64,000 nt of DNA from Ceratothoa steindachneri (GCA_963969495.1 OZ018331.1:154240684-154304683), one strand, 5' to 3'; counted from the first letter of the stretch, positions 32,936 through 45,959 are shown. Made by a program: numbers and translations. Notes: generated by a model not told the origin, from the sequence alone.

Positions 32936-33921
32936 TGTGGAAGATTGAGAGAGAGAAGGAATACCCCCCGGCTTCTCTAGTTCGCCGTTCACGGCTTTAA
33001 ATTCGTCTGCCCTGTATACTGCAAAAAATATAACAATGGAAAGACCATAAGGGGGGGAACGCGACTTCGCGCTATAGAACCTTATCGCGACCTAACGCAA
33101 TTAATGAAGTCTGTTGGCGATGAATCTTTCTCCCCGTCTAGATAATTTCGGGGTATATATTCGACCGTTCAGAATTCACAGGCAGATTGTGTCTGAAGCC
33201 GCCGTCTAGTACGTTAGCCGTAACGTTTGCGTTAGTCGAGAGTGAATCAACTACATTCTTGTCCAGAGAAGAATTGAGTGATTGTCTAAAAGCCAAGGAA
33301 GAGCTAGTCGTCACTCAGTGTTGTTCGTGGAGATAGTTAGGCGCGCTTCAAACCCTTCTCACCACGTCTTCGGATATTAAGGACCGGAAAAGCCACCCCA
33401 GAAGCACCCTCTGTTTGCCTCTTAAGCATAAGAGGCTGCTCTAACTTCAGGTTCCCGGAGTTGAATTGAGCGTTCCGTGAGACGCCCACAAGTTCAAGAT
33501 CGAACTTACCTACCTGGTCATACTCGCCGCACATCAAGGTAAAAGGGATTTGACCCCGCTTCGTCACGCTCCTCCCACCTTTACCACGTCGAACCTCAAG
33601 GATCCCCTTTGCTCTAGAACTTGCATTATTGTTAAACCATTACTTAATTAATTATCCTTCGGTTCAAATTTAATTGATAGTGTCAATCATCTTCGCAGTG
33701 AACCGTCAATATTTAATTGCATTGCCATTTTACTTGCCCTATATTTATATGTAATATTTAGTCCTATTAAAGCATATTTTTGTAGCCGTGTTTGAATATT
33801 CCTTGTCCAGGAAAATGTGTATTTAAAGCACTCTTAGAGCCATCCCAAGTTGGAGCCTTAATTTCGGTTGGTCAGTAGGCCTGTGTGCGTATAACAGTGT
33901 ACACCCGGTCACACCACAACA
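32936..33921 (+). mobile_element. Solo LTR, same family as 51.4-58.0 kb
   Basis: It starts TGTGGAAGA and ends CACCACAACA (TG...CA), 986 bp. It is flanked by a 5-bp duplication AAGTG (32931-32935 and 33922-33926) inside Tc1 codons. Read in reverse complement it matches the LTRs at 51433-52434 and 57005-57980 along their length. No internal region is left, so it is a product of LTR-LTR recombination. Confidence 0.85.
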
Positions 33922-34580
33922 AAGTGTATAAAGAACTTGTGCAAGCACAAGCTGTGCCCCCTATGAGACCCATCTCTGCCCAACCTGACATTTTTTATGC
34001 AGTTAATGCCCCATGCCTCACAGTAAAGTTGATGAAGAATTTCCTGGATCAGGAGGAAGTAAGTGTCATGGACTAGCCTGCTCAGTGCCCGCACCTCAAC
34101 CATATTGAGAATTTGTGGAAGACACTAAAAGAGAGAAGTAAGAAGACAAAACTTACTTTGGGAAATATTACAAGAGAAATGGAAAAAAAATAAAAGCAAA
34201 AGAATGCCTTTGATTAGTACTCTCATGTGGCAGAAGATTTTAGTGCGTAATTGATAGTAAAGCTCTACATACCAAGTACTAATATATTGTAACAACCAAA
34301 AATTTTTGATTAGCCTATACCTTTGTACCTTCTCATCATCTGTTGTGTTATTTGTCCCGATCATTTTAACCACCATATTTTTGGAATAAAAATGCTCCTT
34401 TGCACGTAACTTGCAGTTTCATCTATTTTAACATGTAAAATGTGCATGCACAACTTATAGCTATGCTTATTTTATATCCGCAATTTATCATGCATTACTT
34501 ACCATTATTTCGTTTGAATTTACTGTAAGTTTTTGATGGAAACCTAAGTGTCCAAATCATTATGGCCGCTACTGAACATA
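33922..34580 (+). pseudogene. Tc1-like transposase C-terminus and 3' end
   Basis: Resumes Tc1 codons: VYKELVQ, then TVKLMKNFLDQEEVSVMD at 34020, a PHLNHIENLWKTLKER segment (PxLNPIENLW is the family's catalytic C-terminal block) near 34095, and LSCGRRF with IDSKALHTKY ending near 34275. The 3' non-coding end to about 34580 carries the terminal strings shared with 28690-28764. Confidence 0.7.
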
Positions 34581-34884
34581 TATTCATGCACTTATTAAAA
34601 ACTTGCAAACTCAGTTGAAGTGAAACTTAATATCCAATAAATCGTTCCAGCTGTTTTTCTACCCGACGTCGCGATTCTCCAGAACTTTCTAGAAATAACA
34701 AACGAAATCGAATTCGGTGGAGAAGAGGCGAGGTATCTTTCGTTACACCATTAATAACGTACATTTTTGCCATATCTCAGAATGAGCATGAGCAAGAAAC
34801 ATAGTGAAGACATAAGAAGAAGTGTTAGTGCATTTTGAGAGGCTGAGAACACGTATGATGGAGAAATATCTCAATGTCTTCCAC

Positions 34885-34945
34885 CATTATTCGAACCAAC
34901 GACGTCCCGGCATAGGTGTCACCACTCAGCTAAGTGGTACGAGAG
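34885..34945 (-). other. tRNA-like sequence, possible SINE head
   Basis: On the minus strand TAGCTGAGTGG (34922-34932, an exact pol III A-box form) is followed 25 nt later by GGTTCGAATAA (B-box-like, about 34887-34897). The spacing is shorter than in a normal tRNA, and no cloverleaf closes, so a tRNA-derived SINE head or tRNA pseudogene is likelier than a working tRNA. Confidence 0.4.
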
Positions 34946-35319
34946 AAATTTACTCAGTGAAAAACATTAAATGTTCTAATTTATAATAAATATTATCAGT
35001 TAAACCCTTATAAGTTGGGCATTGTTTGGAGATATGCTGCGAAGCAAATGACGGAATACATTCGTATCCGGAATTTCGAAAATGAAAATATTGACCCTCG
35101 GTGGGGCTGATAGGGATAGGGGGCTAAAAAAAGTAAATTCGCAAGAAAATGGCGTTCAGGAATTTTTTTTAATATAAAATAGCTCTTTTGGTTTATCGAG
35201 AATATGAACCAACCGCCTCTTTACCCGTATAAAATAGCCCAGGCATGCGATAAGACTACCCGCGATGGACGTCTTTGGCAGTTGAAATGTTTGCTTTGTT
35301 CGCTCGCCCCTTGATGGGA

Positions 35320-35432
35320 AAGGAAATAGAAGAAAGGGGGAGAAAGAGATGTAGAGAGAGGGAAAAAGAAAAAAAAGAGAAAGATATATAAAGAGAAAGA
35401 GGTGTGGGAGAGGGAGGAAGTGAGGCGAAAAA
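35320..35432. repeat. GA-rich low-complexity tract
   Basis: Purine-rich run of GAAAG/GAGAG-type repeats; no coding capacity. Confidence 0.7.
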
Positions 35433-36194
35433 GACTTTTTATGGATCTATGTGTAATAGGATAACGGACGTGCTATTTTAAAGAGGAATTAAGTACTAAT
35501 AAGGATTAAATACATAACCCTTGCAACTGTTAATGAAATACTAGCGTGCACACTCAAACTGTATAGTCAATGCATTCAGCCCAATTAAGGAAACAAAAAG
35601 ATTAATTCAACAGCTATTCTAATCCTCTTTACAAAAAATGTTCCCGAAAGACCCATTATTTAACAAATTACATATATTAACGAGTAATTCTGGAGGCAAT
35701 TTTCTTTTCATTTTATTACCTCTTTACACATATACTTATGAGGCTGGACTTAATTTTATTAGCCTTTGATTTAAGTGATACTTAATTAGGGTTAAGTGTC
35801 GGTGGTTAGTAACCACACCGAAACAATAAATAAAATGCGACGCCATGCAAATAACTGGATGTTCACAATTTCTATTAATTAACTCATTCACATGTGTTAA
35901 TGGCTTTCTCCTTCGTTTCTTTTTTTTTAATTTAAAAGTAAACAATTTACAATTATGATTAATTCTAATATTAATAAAAGATGTATAGTGTGCAATCCAA
36001 GATCAAAACTTCACGGATGATCGCAGTGCCATAAAATTCATTTGATTCCTTGTTTCTCGAGTAGTTGGGATTGGAAGTACTAACATTTGCGTTCCTTTAT
36101 GTAATTTACCACTACGGCGAGACCATAATTATAAGAACATGAGAAAAGACGGAGTCTGAAAAATGCTAATCAATAGCCTATACGTCATAGCTCC

Positions 36195-36420
36195 TTTTCC
36201 CATCACCCAGTGGACCTATTCCATTCATCTACAACTCGATTTGTAAACCAACTTCTACCACTCTTTTCTCGAAACCTAAATTTGTTCAGCTTCAACCCAT
36301 TGCCCCGTGTCTTATCCTGTTGGCTAAAAATGACAACTTTACCTATCTCTCCCCTATTATAACCTTTTACCAACTTGAAGTCTTCAATCAAGACGAGGAT
36401 AAACTAGTGCCAGGTACAGT
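36195..36420 (-). pseudogene. CR1-group C-terminal scrap
   Basis: Minus strand DFKLVKGYNRGEIGK, RGNGLKLNKFRFREKSGRSW and FTNRVVDEWNR match the C-terminal domain of the CR1-group elements at 23.9 and 26.3 kb (NRVVxxWNxLP ending). It is only about 70 codons of the element's 3' end. Confidence 0.65.
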
Positions 36421-37961
36421 TTCAGAATGACATCATTTCTTCCATTACTTACAATCTGCCCCTTCACATAAATGTAAAGAATAACAGGCGGGAAAATGAG
36501 CAGAGGGCGAAGAATGTAGAGTGTAGTAATGATAATTCCAGAAAGAACGATACATCATACTACACAAATAGTATGAGCAGAGTCATGATGAAGCCTAACT
36601 AATATTAGCAAGCTACTCCACACTTCCACTATGATGTGTGAGGCGTAGCTATTAATACAATGCTGCCTCCACTTTGCTGCTTTCAAACCACCACTTCGCT
36701 TAGGCAGAGTTTTCATGTAGTTGTTAATGATGTGATTTATTGAAAAAGAAGAAGTGATGCCAACGAGTGCACTTCTTCTTGATCCTAGAAGTGAAAATAT
36801 ATAGAAAATAGAGCATTATAAAGACGAAACTACTCGGGGCGCTCTGGACCACGTGGACGCGCAACTCTCCGGAACCAGACCAGGCACTACAATTAAGGCA
36901 CTGTCTGCTTGAGGGGTAGTTTTACTCGTTATATTTACTTACCACATATTTTCACATTTCATACCTTCACCACATTTTAAACAACTTTTATTCAAAAGTT
37001 TTTTAGTGAAAGTGTCCCTGTTAATTGTCACTGTTTTTATATCAAACTCTTCTTGGGTAGTAAATGTTACGAAGGAACCACTTAACATTCACTCGGGCCG
37101 AAGAGTAGATGTTTGGTGTACTTTCTTCCCCAGACTTCCACTTCTCCAGCCCTAAATGATGTCTTCGAGTGTAACGTGAGCAACCATCCCCATCGGGATG
37201 ATTTCGTGCCCTTCAGACCCCAAAGCCTGTAAAGGATCTGCGTCTCTTTCACATATTTTTACTTCAGAAACTTTTTCAGATTGTTCATTCTTGCTGAGAT
37301 GTCATCGTTGGTTTTATCTTTTTAAGTTTTAAAGGAGCAACAATCCGCTTCTCACTCTTGTTACCTGCACCCCCTCCCCCCACAATCTCCCTCCATTTTG
37401 TATTTAAAATAATTTGATACCAGAAAGAAACACGATAAGTAATTCATGTTTACAATAGTGTTATTGTTTTCAATTATTTTAAAATCGGTTTAGAATTGTT
37501 TTCATTTACAGTAGTTTTAATTTTGTAGAGAATTGTTTACATTTTTTACAATTGTTTGCAATCATTTTCAATTGTTTTTCGATTGTTTTAACTATTTCTC
37601 TTCGCTCTCTCACTCCAGTGGGCAAACCGGATCCGAGAATCATCAATACACTCTGCGCCTTTTGTGCCCTCTTTAGATGGAGGGAAGGGGGGGGGGAGTG
37701 CTTGCAATGTGTTATACCACAAGCCAGCGAACAGTGATACATTTGTGGCCCAAGGGAAAGCCACTCGTTTCGCGCCAGGAGAGTGTGGATATGAAAACAC
37801 CAGCGGCAGGTTTAGAGACGAAAGAGTGATGCGTTGTGTGTGCGAAGGGAAGACGGAGTAAGAGAGATCGGTGTTAAGATTAGATGTGTGTATAATGACG
37901 AGCGTGGACGGAGTTGCCGCCTGAATGGTGATTTATGTAGTTGTGAGTATGTGTTGGGTCC
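36421..37961. other. No recognisable gene
   Basis: AT-rich with repeated CAATTGTTT-type runs at 37440-37590. I see no coding similarity, TIR or RNA gene. Confidence 0.45.
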
Positions 37962-38030
37962 ACAGGAGATCGAACCCGGTACCCAGGTGGGGAAATCCTC
38001 GTCTTTGGGTCACCGGAGCAGTTACCTCTC
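37962..38030 (-). other. tRNA-like sequence, possible SINE head
   Basis: The minus strand carries GGGTTCGATCTCC (a near-consensus B box, about 37966-37978). About 36 nt upstream is TAACTGCTCCGG, a weak A box. Spacing is tRNA-like but the cloverleaf is not convincing. Downstream repeat-like sequence (38180-38300, GGCATCAGGGAAGACAT) resembles repeat bodies of other invertebrates, by memory only. Confidence 0.35.
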
Positions 38031-40198
38031 CCGTTTTAGCCTTTTTGGCGATGCTCCGATGCCTTTCGTCCATTTCTTTAATAAATACAATTCCGATTTT
38101 AATGGGGGGAGGCAATGGTTGTCTATATGGGGGAGGGGGCTGCCTTGTCATCGTGCTACCATGCTAGCGGACTCACCCTCCATTAAATCCTCGTGGCATC
38201 AGGGAAGACATCTGGCCTTTAATCCCAAACATAACCGGGGTCATTCGTTCCCTAATTTAAACTAGATTAGAAGACGGGCTGGAGGAGGAATCTCAATCAT
38301 TGGTTGCCATGGCACTGCCATCGATATATTTAATGACTACCAATTTAGGCGACGAGCGAAAGGCGACATGGATATGATTTCCCGTCAATTCCAAAGTGTG
38401 GCTACCACTTTCCCGTCGTTCCAAAAATCTCGAAAAAAGAAATAGTCCTTAATATAACATATAACTTTCCTCTCTTTAATTTATTCTTTTATTTAATGAT
38501 TTAAACCCACTTACACCTATTTTGTAGGAATAACAATAATTTAATATCGCTTATGGATTGCGCCGATTACGATCGATCGTTCACTTATCACGAGTCGTAT
38601 TTTTCTTCATTGAACTCATACCAGGGACTGGATGTTACACTGATTCTTTTGGATATAACCATTACTAGGGGGTAGACGGGGCAGTAAGAGACCTCTGACC
38701 AGGGGAAAAGGTTTGTCTCCCTTCGGATTTTGACTCCTTCAGACTGTCATTTTAGACCTTCAGGATCATTGGTAACTCCGACATGCTTGTAAAGAGATCC
38801 GGTACCTGGGGTATGTGACCCAACTGAGTGGTGCAAATATAAGAATGTTGAGGCAAATAAAGAACGTCTGGTCTCATTTTCTCTCCTATGTTCATCTTTC
38901 GAGTTAGGATTTAGTGCCCTCTCCCCTGGCAGGTGCCATGTGGGAAAGTGTCATAATTCGTTGAGGCAATTTTTGAGACGGTAATCCTCGAGAGGGTGGA
39001 CAGTCTCGGAATTCTGAATTTGTTTTCCTGTCTCTCTCTCATCGTGTGAGAGGCCTCCCGACCCCTTTCTACCGCTCTTCCTCTAAAATCTCATTAATAC
39101 TTGGAGGAAAACTTTTCCACCATTAGATCTCTGGTGTGTGTACGCGAGGGGTGCACATATGTGCGCACGTGTGTTCTGCCGCTCTCTGGAATGCTCATTT
39201 GCGCTAAAGGCTAAATTTGCATACTCAAGAGGAGTTTTCTTCATTGTTCTATGCGGCCAAATAACGGCTCGATCTTATGTCGTTACTTTAATTAAATTAA
39301 AAATTCCTGCTCGATACTCGGGCCAGAGCCGGGACTCAGCGCCCAATCAACATGACGGACACCCCATTCCTTGCTCCTCCTCAGGGGACTGTTTCAACTT
39401 TGTTTTGGATAATTTCGTCCTCATACAATGAGATACGTTCAGGAGAGTTGTGTGATTCTCCAAGGCTCGACTTACCTCTTTTGGGAACCTACCCTAACTT
39501 CACGACTCTATCAATCTCTGAAAACCTTTCAATGGGAGATTCCTTCGTTGGTTTTTGCCTAACTTAAATAAAAATGCCGTATAATTTCCTTCTGTCGGCG
39601 TTTGATCGAGTCGCACAATCTTTCGTACAATGGAACAATAAAGACCAACTTCTGAGTAACCAGGGCGATTTTTTTCCCTCGGTTAAAATGAGCCACATAT
39701 TTCCTAATTTCTTACCAAAGTGATAACTTCACAACCATAACATACCAAGCGTCTGCGAGAAGCGGTTAAGGTGCATGAGAGTTGCGGTGGGCTGCATATT
39801 TACTGCCATTTATCTTAGTCACTACATGAAGCTCCCTGATATATAAATGCTCTGCTTCTTCATCTTGTACACACTAACTAGAACACTCTGCAATGACGTG
39901 ATCTATTGTTGCGGTTGACTATAGTCTTGTCAGCATTTCGATACTAGGTGGCTTCTCAAGGTTCTGTAGAAATAACCAACCATTCTATACACGTCACCCA
40001 CTGTATGAAGATAAACACCGACCTCCTTAAGACAAAACTATAGGCACATCAACTCTACCCTACCTCTTCCTATCAAATTCTGAATGATATATTATACTCT
40101 ATTTACTAACACTTTCATGATGATACTTATTGCCACATCGGACACCTTGCATCATCTCTGGTGAGTGTTTTTAATTGTTGTTCACGATATAACTATAC

Positions 40199-40203
<5 letters not shown>
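38031..40203. other. No recognisable gene
   Basis: Mixed-composition sequence, some GC-richer patches near 38030-38300 and 38650-39000. Open frames here (for example 39138-39431) match nothing I know. Confidence 0.4.

Positions 40204-40272
<69 letters not shown>
40204..40272. repeat. (TA)n tract
   Basis: TA repeat ending in AGATAGATA. Unlike most others in this window, no PLE end is recognisable beside it. Confidence 0.95.
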
Positions 40273-40275
<3 letters not shown>

Positions 40276-41066
40276 TAGATATTGCAGACACTAAAATCTA
40301 AATCCATTGCCTCCTCCTCTTGGCCGCTCTACATGAAGCAACCCAAAACATACATCCCCTGCTTCTATATCTTGGTCATCACACCCGCCACATGTACACC
40401 AGCCTTGATATCTCAATGCCGTGTATGCCCTATTAAGGCGCCTGCTCTGTCATCCTTCTAAGCAAATTAATTAAAGAATTTAGCTAATATAGACCAATTG
40501 TTCATCTTTGTTTTTGATATATACTGTTATATTTACTTCTCTCCATAAGTTCTTGTTCTCAAAGTTCTACCCTTGCTCGTGAGTTCTAATTTCTTATTTT
40601 TAGTACCTGTTATATTTGTACAAACTCTAAGTGTTTATAATACGCACTCACGAATCCATTATTTAAATTTGACCGACCAAGTTTGTCATAGTCTTTACCA
40701 TGCCTGGCATTATTCATTATTACTCTACTTTCTCTTCGCCTTTATGAGGTTGACTCTGTTCGTTGATAAAGTACATGTCTGTACTTTATCGATGTCGTTA
40801 TCTTTTGAATAGAATTACCTCCGTAGGTTAACTTCTTTTAGTGGAAAACAATTCCTTCCATCCTGGCTACTCCAACGGCGACCAAAGTTTAAGAACAAAC
40901 AACTTAATGGCTTATAATGTCTTATTTGCAGTGTTCCTTTTAATGCCCCATCATATCCTCTTTGGGGTACTTTATCAGGCTAGACATCGGCTCTGAGCGT
41001 CCCGACAGACATGCCGATAGGGGCGTCACAAGCCTGAATTTTCGCCTGAGGAATTTTAATAAGAGT
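40273..41066. other. No recognisable gene
   Basis: No supported feature. A minus-strand frame at about 40290-40430 reads CTCGGCDDQDIEAGDVCF, zinc-finger-like but unassigned. Confidence 0.35.
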
Positions 41067-44000
41067 TTCGTCGTTAACGGAGAGTCTTTCCCATCTTCCT
41101 TCTCAACCGATGAATCTTCGTCGTTAACGGAAGGCCTTTCCCTTCTTCCTTCTCAACCGATGAATCTTCGTCATTAACGGAAGGTCTTTCCCATCTTCCT
41201 TCTCAACCGATGAATCTTCGTCGTTAACGGAAGGTCTTTCCCATCTTCCTTCTCAACCGATGAATCTTCGTCGTTAACGGAAGGCCTTTCTCTTCTTCCT
41301 TCTCAACCGATGCAACTTCGTCGTTAACGGAAGACCTTTCCCATCTTCCTTCTCAACCGATGAATCTTCGTCATTAACGGAAGGTCTTTCCCTTCTTCCT
41401 TCTCAACCGATGAATCTTCGTCGTTAACGGAAGGTCTTTCCCATCTTCCTTCTCAACCGATGAATCTTCGTCGTTAACCAAAGGCCTTTCCCATCTTCCT
41501 TCTCAACCGATGAATCTTCGTCGTTAACGGAAGGCCTTTCCCATCTTCCTTCTCAACCGATGAATCTTCGTCGTTAACGGAAGGTCTTTCCCATCTTCCT
41601 TCTCAACCGATGAATCTTCGTCGTTAACCAAAGGCCTTTCCCATCTTCCTTCTCAACCGATGAATCTTGGTCGTTAACGGAAGGCCTTTCACATCTTCCT
41701 TCTCAACCGATGAATCTTCGTCGTTAACGGAAGGTCTTTCCCATCTTCCTTCTCAACCGATGAATCTTCGTCGTTAACGGAAGGCCTTTCCCATCTTCCT
41801 TCTCAACCAATGAATCTTCGTCATTAACGGAAGGTCTTTCCCTTCTTCCTTCTCAACCGATGAATCTTCGTCATTAACGGAAGGCCTTTCCCATCTTCCT
41901 TCTCAACCGATGAATCTTCGTCGTTAACGGAAGGCCTTTCCCATCTTCCTTCTCAACCGATGAATCTTCGTGTTAACGGAAGGTCTTTCCCATTTTTCTT
42001 CTCAACCGATGAATCTTCGTCGTTAACGGAAGGTCTTTCCCTTCTTCCTTCTCAACCGATGAAACTTCGTCGTTAACGGAAGGCCTTTCCCTTCTTCCTT
42101 CTCAACCGATGAGTCTTCGTCTTTAACGGAAGGCCTTTCCCATCTTCCTTCTCAACCGATGAATCTTCGTCGTTAACGGAAGGTCTTTCCCATCTTCCTT
42201 CTCAACCGATGAATCTTCGTCGTTAACCAAAGGCCTTTCTCATCTTCCTTCTCAACCGATGAATCTTCGTCGTTAACGGAAGGCCTTTCCCATCTTCCTT
42301 CTCAACCGATAACTCTTCGTCGTTAACGGAAGGTCTTTCCCATCTTCCTTCTCAACCGATGAATCTTCGTCGTTAACGGAAGGCCTTTCCCATCTTCCTT
42401 CTCAACCGAGGAATCTTGGTCGTTAACGGAAGGCCTTTCACATCTTCCTTCTCAACCGATGAATCTTCGTGTTAACTGAAGGTCTTTCCCATTTTTCTTC
42501 TCAACCGATGAATCTTCGTCGTTAACGGAAGGCCTTTCCCATCTTCCTTCTCAACCGATGAATCTTCGTCGTTAACGGAAGGTCTTTCCCATCTTCCTTC
42601 TCAACCGATGAATCTTCGTCGTTAACCTAAGGCCTTTCCCATCTTCCTTCTCAACCGATGAATCTTGGTCGTTAACGGAAGGCCTTTCCCATCTTCCTTC
42701 TCAACCGATGAATCTTCGTCGTTAACGGAAGGTCTTTCCCATCTTCCTTCTCAACCGATGAATCTTCGTCGTTAACGGAAGGCCTTTCCCATCTTCCTTC
42801 TCAACCGATGAATCTTCGTCATTAACGAAAGGTCTTTCCCTTCTTCCTTCTCAACCGATGAATCTTCGTCATTAACGGAAGGCCTTTCCCATCTTCCTTC
42901 TCAACCGATGAATCTTCGTCGTTAACGGAAGGCCTTTCACATCTTCCTTCTCAACCGATGAATCTTCGTGTTAACGGAAGGTCTTTCCCATTTTTCTTCT
43001 CAACCGATGAATCTTCGTCGTTAACGGAAGGTCTTTCCCATCTTCCTTCTCAACCGATGAAACTTCGTCGTTAACGGAAGGCCTTTCCCTTCTTCCTTCT
43101 CAACCGATGAGTCTTCGTCTTTAACGGAAGGCCTTTCCCATCTTCCTTCTCAACCGATGAATCTTCGTCGTTAACGGAAGGTCTTTCCCATCTTCCTTCT
43201 CAACCGATGAATCTTCGTCGTTAACCAAAGGCCTTTCCCATCTTCCTTCTCAACCGATGAATCTTCGTCGTTAACGGAAGGCCTTTCCCATCTTCCTTCT
43301 CAACCGATGAATCTTCGTCGTTAACGGAAGGTCTTTCCCATCTTCCTTCTCAACCGATGAATCTTCGTCGTTAACCAAAGGCCTTTCCCATCTTCCTTCT
43401 CAACCGATGAATCTTGGTCGTTAACGGAAGGCCTTTCACATCTTCCTTCTCAACCGATGAATCTTCGTCGTTAACGGAAGGTCTTTCCCATCTTCCTTCT
43501 CAACCGATGAATCTTCGTCGTTAACCAAAGGCCTTTCCCATCTTCCTTCTCAACCGATGAATCTTCGTCATTAACGGAAGGTCTTTCCCTTCTTCCTTCT
43601 CAACCGATGAATCTTCGTCATTAACGGAAGGCCTTTCCTATCTTCCTTCTCAACCGATGAATCTTCGTCGTTAACGGAAGGCCTTTCACATCTTCCTTCT
43701 CAACCGATGAATCTTCGTGTTAACGGAAGGTCTTTCCCATTTTTCTTCTCAACCGATGAATCTTCGTCGTTAACGGAAGGTCTTTCCCATCTTCCTTCTC
43801 AACCGATGAAACTTCGTCGTTAACGGAAGGCCTTTCCCTTCTTCCTTCTCAACCGATGAGTCTTCGTCTTTAACGGAAGGCCTTTCCCATCTTCCTTCTC
43901 AACCGATGAATCTTCGTCGTTAACGGAAGGTCTTTTCCATCTTCCTTCTCAACCGATGAATCTTCGTCGTTAACCAAAGGCCTTTCCCATCTTCCTTCTC

Positions 44001-44866
44001 AACCGATGAATCTTCGTCGTTAACGGAAGGCCTTTCCCATCTTCCTTCTCAACCGATGAATCTTCGTCGTTAACGGAAGGTCTTTCCCATCTTCCTTCTC
44101 AACCGATGAATCTTCGTCGTTAACCAAAGGCCTTTCCCATCTTCCTTCTCAACCGATGAATCTTGGTCGTTAACGGAAGGCCTTTCACATCTTCCTTCTC
44201 AACCGATGAATCTTCGTCGTTAACGGAAGGTCTTTCCCATCTTCCTTCTCAACCGATGAATCTTCGTCGTTAACCAAAGGCCTTTCCCATCTTCCTTCTC
44301 AACCGATGAATCTTCGTCATTAACGGAAGGTCTTTCCCTTCTTCCTTCTCAACCGATGAATCTTCGTCATTAACGGAAGGCCTTTCCTATCTTCCTTCTC
44401 AACCGATGAATCTTCGTCGTTAACGGAAGGCCTTTCACATCTTCCTTCTCAACCGATGAATCTTCGTGTTAACGGAAGGTCTTTCCCATTTTTCTTCTCA
44501 ACCGATGAATCTTCGTCGTTAACGGAAGGTCTTTCCCTTCTTCCTTCTCAACCGATGAAACTTCGTCGTTAACGGAAGGCCTTTCCCTTCTTCCTTCTCA
44601 ACCGATGAGTCTTCGTCTTTAACGGAAGGCCTTTCCCATCTTCCTTCTCAACCGATGAATCTTCGTCGTTAACGGAAGGTCTTTCCCATCTTCCTTCTCA
44701 ACCGATGAATCTTCGTCGTTAACGGAAGGCCTTTCCCATCTTCCTTCTCAACCGATGAATCTTCGTCGTTAACGGAAGGTCTTTCCCATCTTCCTTCTCA
44801 ACCGATGAATCTTCGTCGTTAACGGAAGGCCTTTTCCATCTTCCTTCTCAACCGAGGAATCCACGT
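41067..44866. repeat. 50-bp satellite array with higher-order periods
   Basis: About 76 head-to-tail copies of a 50-bp unit whose landmarks are CGTTAACGGAAGG, CTTTCCCATCTTCC and TCTCAACCGATGAATC. Copies differ at recurring positions: ACGG or ACCA after GTTA, GGTCT or GGCCT, CCATC or CCTTC, and a 49-bp form lacking one base (TTCGTGTTAAC). The GAGTCTTCGTCTTTAAC variant recurs at 42111, 43109, 43858 and 44607. That gives repeat spacings of 998, 749 and 749 bp, that is, 20 and 15 units in higher-order blocks. The unit length is not a multiple of 3 and contains in-phase stops, so it is not coding. Confidence 0.95.
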
Positions 44867-45959
44867 CGCGCAATCATGCGGAGTGAAAACGAGATTTCTA
44901 CTCGTTCCTGAATCAGAGATGCCATAAAATAAAAAGATGGCCAATTATTGAGTGATTTGGAATTAACTATGGGCCTAGATTGAAATGAATCATGGGTTTT
45001 CTTGAGAGGATTTCTTTCGCGTAAGATTGTGACTTGCTTTATCAAAAGACCACTTCTCGGTTTGTTAAGTCTCGACTTTTGAACATCAATGTGTCTACAA
45101 ACTTGTTCGTTCAGGCTTATACTGTTTCCACCAACATGATAATCTGCATTTCGATGATGGAATCTTCAGGATACTTAGAAGTGATTTTTTTTTTTGGGGG
45201 GGGGGGTAACAAGGAATTATAGAATTTAAGAAGAGAATTTCAGGATAGAGATGTTCCATCGAATCTTGAATTCCGAATAATGAAAATCAAAGAAAATTGT
45301 TCAAAACAATAACTATTGAAAGATATGCGCATTTTTTATATTTATAAAATAAAATTAACAGAATAATTTAAAAAATTATAACTATAGTTAAGTTTAAAAA
45401 TATGTACTTTATTTCTTCGAATAGAATAATTACAAAGTATGATTTTCTAAGTGTTGAAGGGAATTTTAGTCTTCATATTGCAGGAGGTTGGGTTCTAAAA
45501 ACAAACTTAATGTGTCTGGCGGGTTAATATCATGCTATTACTTATGATAACATTTAGCATGCCCTAAGCTCAATATGATTGACTTTTATAATTTGCAAAA
45601 ATCCGTTAGAACGTTAGTCAAAAAGGATAAATAGGCTTAGAGATTTTTTTAGTAAAAAAAATGAGGCTTTAATTCAAATCGAATTCTTTATAACAAATAA
45701 AAGTGACCCAGATTCATCCTTGCAGCCCCTATTTTCCCACTCATGTTTCTAACCTTTAATATACTCTATGCTACTAAAAGATGAAAATGCAAAACAAAGT
45801 TTGTTACGTTTTAATACAATCTTTAGTGCACACCGATATGCCCAGGGTCTACAGAAGGACTAATCTTAATGTTCCTTAGGACCAGTATGCTTTTATCACA
45901 ACAAAATGATATAGTAAAAACAATTACTAGTATACGATATTGATGAGAAGTGCATGGAG
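44867..45959. other. No recognisable gene
   Basis: AT-rich. A T run followed by a G run lies at about 45188-45208. No coding similarity seen. Confidence 0.45.

Larger units (their letters stand above)
28690..34580 (+). mobile_element. Tc1-like element 1, interrupted
   Basis: Tc1-type transposase segments lie in order on the plus strand at 28990-29566, 32830-32930 and 33927-34275. Terminal sequence shared between 28690-28764 and 34535-34580 suggests one element. Between the parts lie a block carrying an uncharacterised gene family (itself split by an IS630-type element) and a solo LTR with a target duplication. That the first break belongs to the same copy is inference; the second is shown by the duplication. 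Confidence 0.6.
34581..36190. other. No recognisable gene
   Basis: AT-rich sequence holding only a tRNA-like patch (34885-34945) and a GA-rich low-complexity tract at about 35320-35432. Confidence 0.45.

Noticed and set aside
37552..37861. Overlapping short frames on both strands at 37.5-37.9 kb
   Set aside because: No conserved motif; frames on both strands reflect the local GC-rich patch.
40290..40430. Possible zinc-finger frame on the minus strand
   Set aside because: CTCGGCDDQD is suggestive, but no neighbouring domain or second copy could be established.
40962..41177. Open frame entering the satellite
   Set aside because: It ends inside the first satellite copies. The 50-bp period shifts frame at each unit and contains stops.
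41067..44866. CRISPR array
   Set aside because: There are no unique spacers; the units are contiguous 50-bp copies with shared variants, in eukaryotic DNA.
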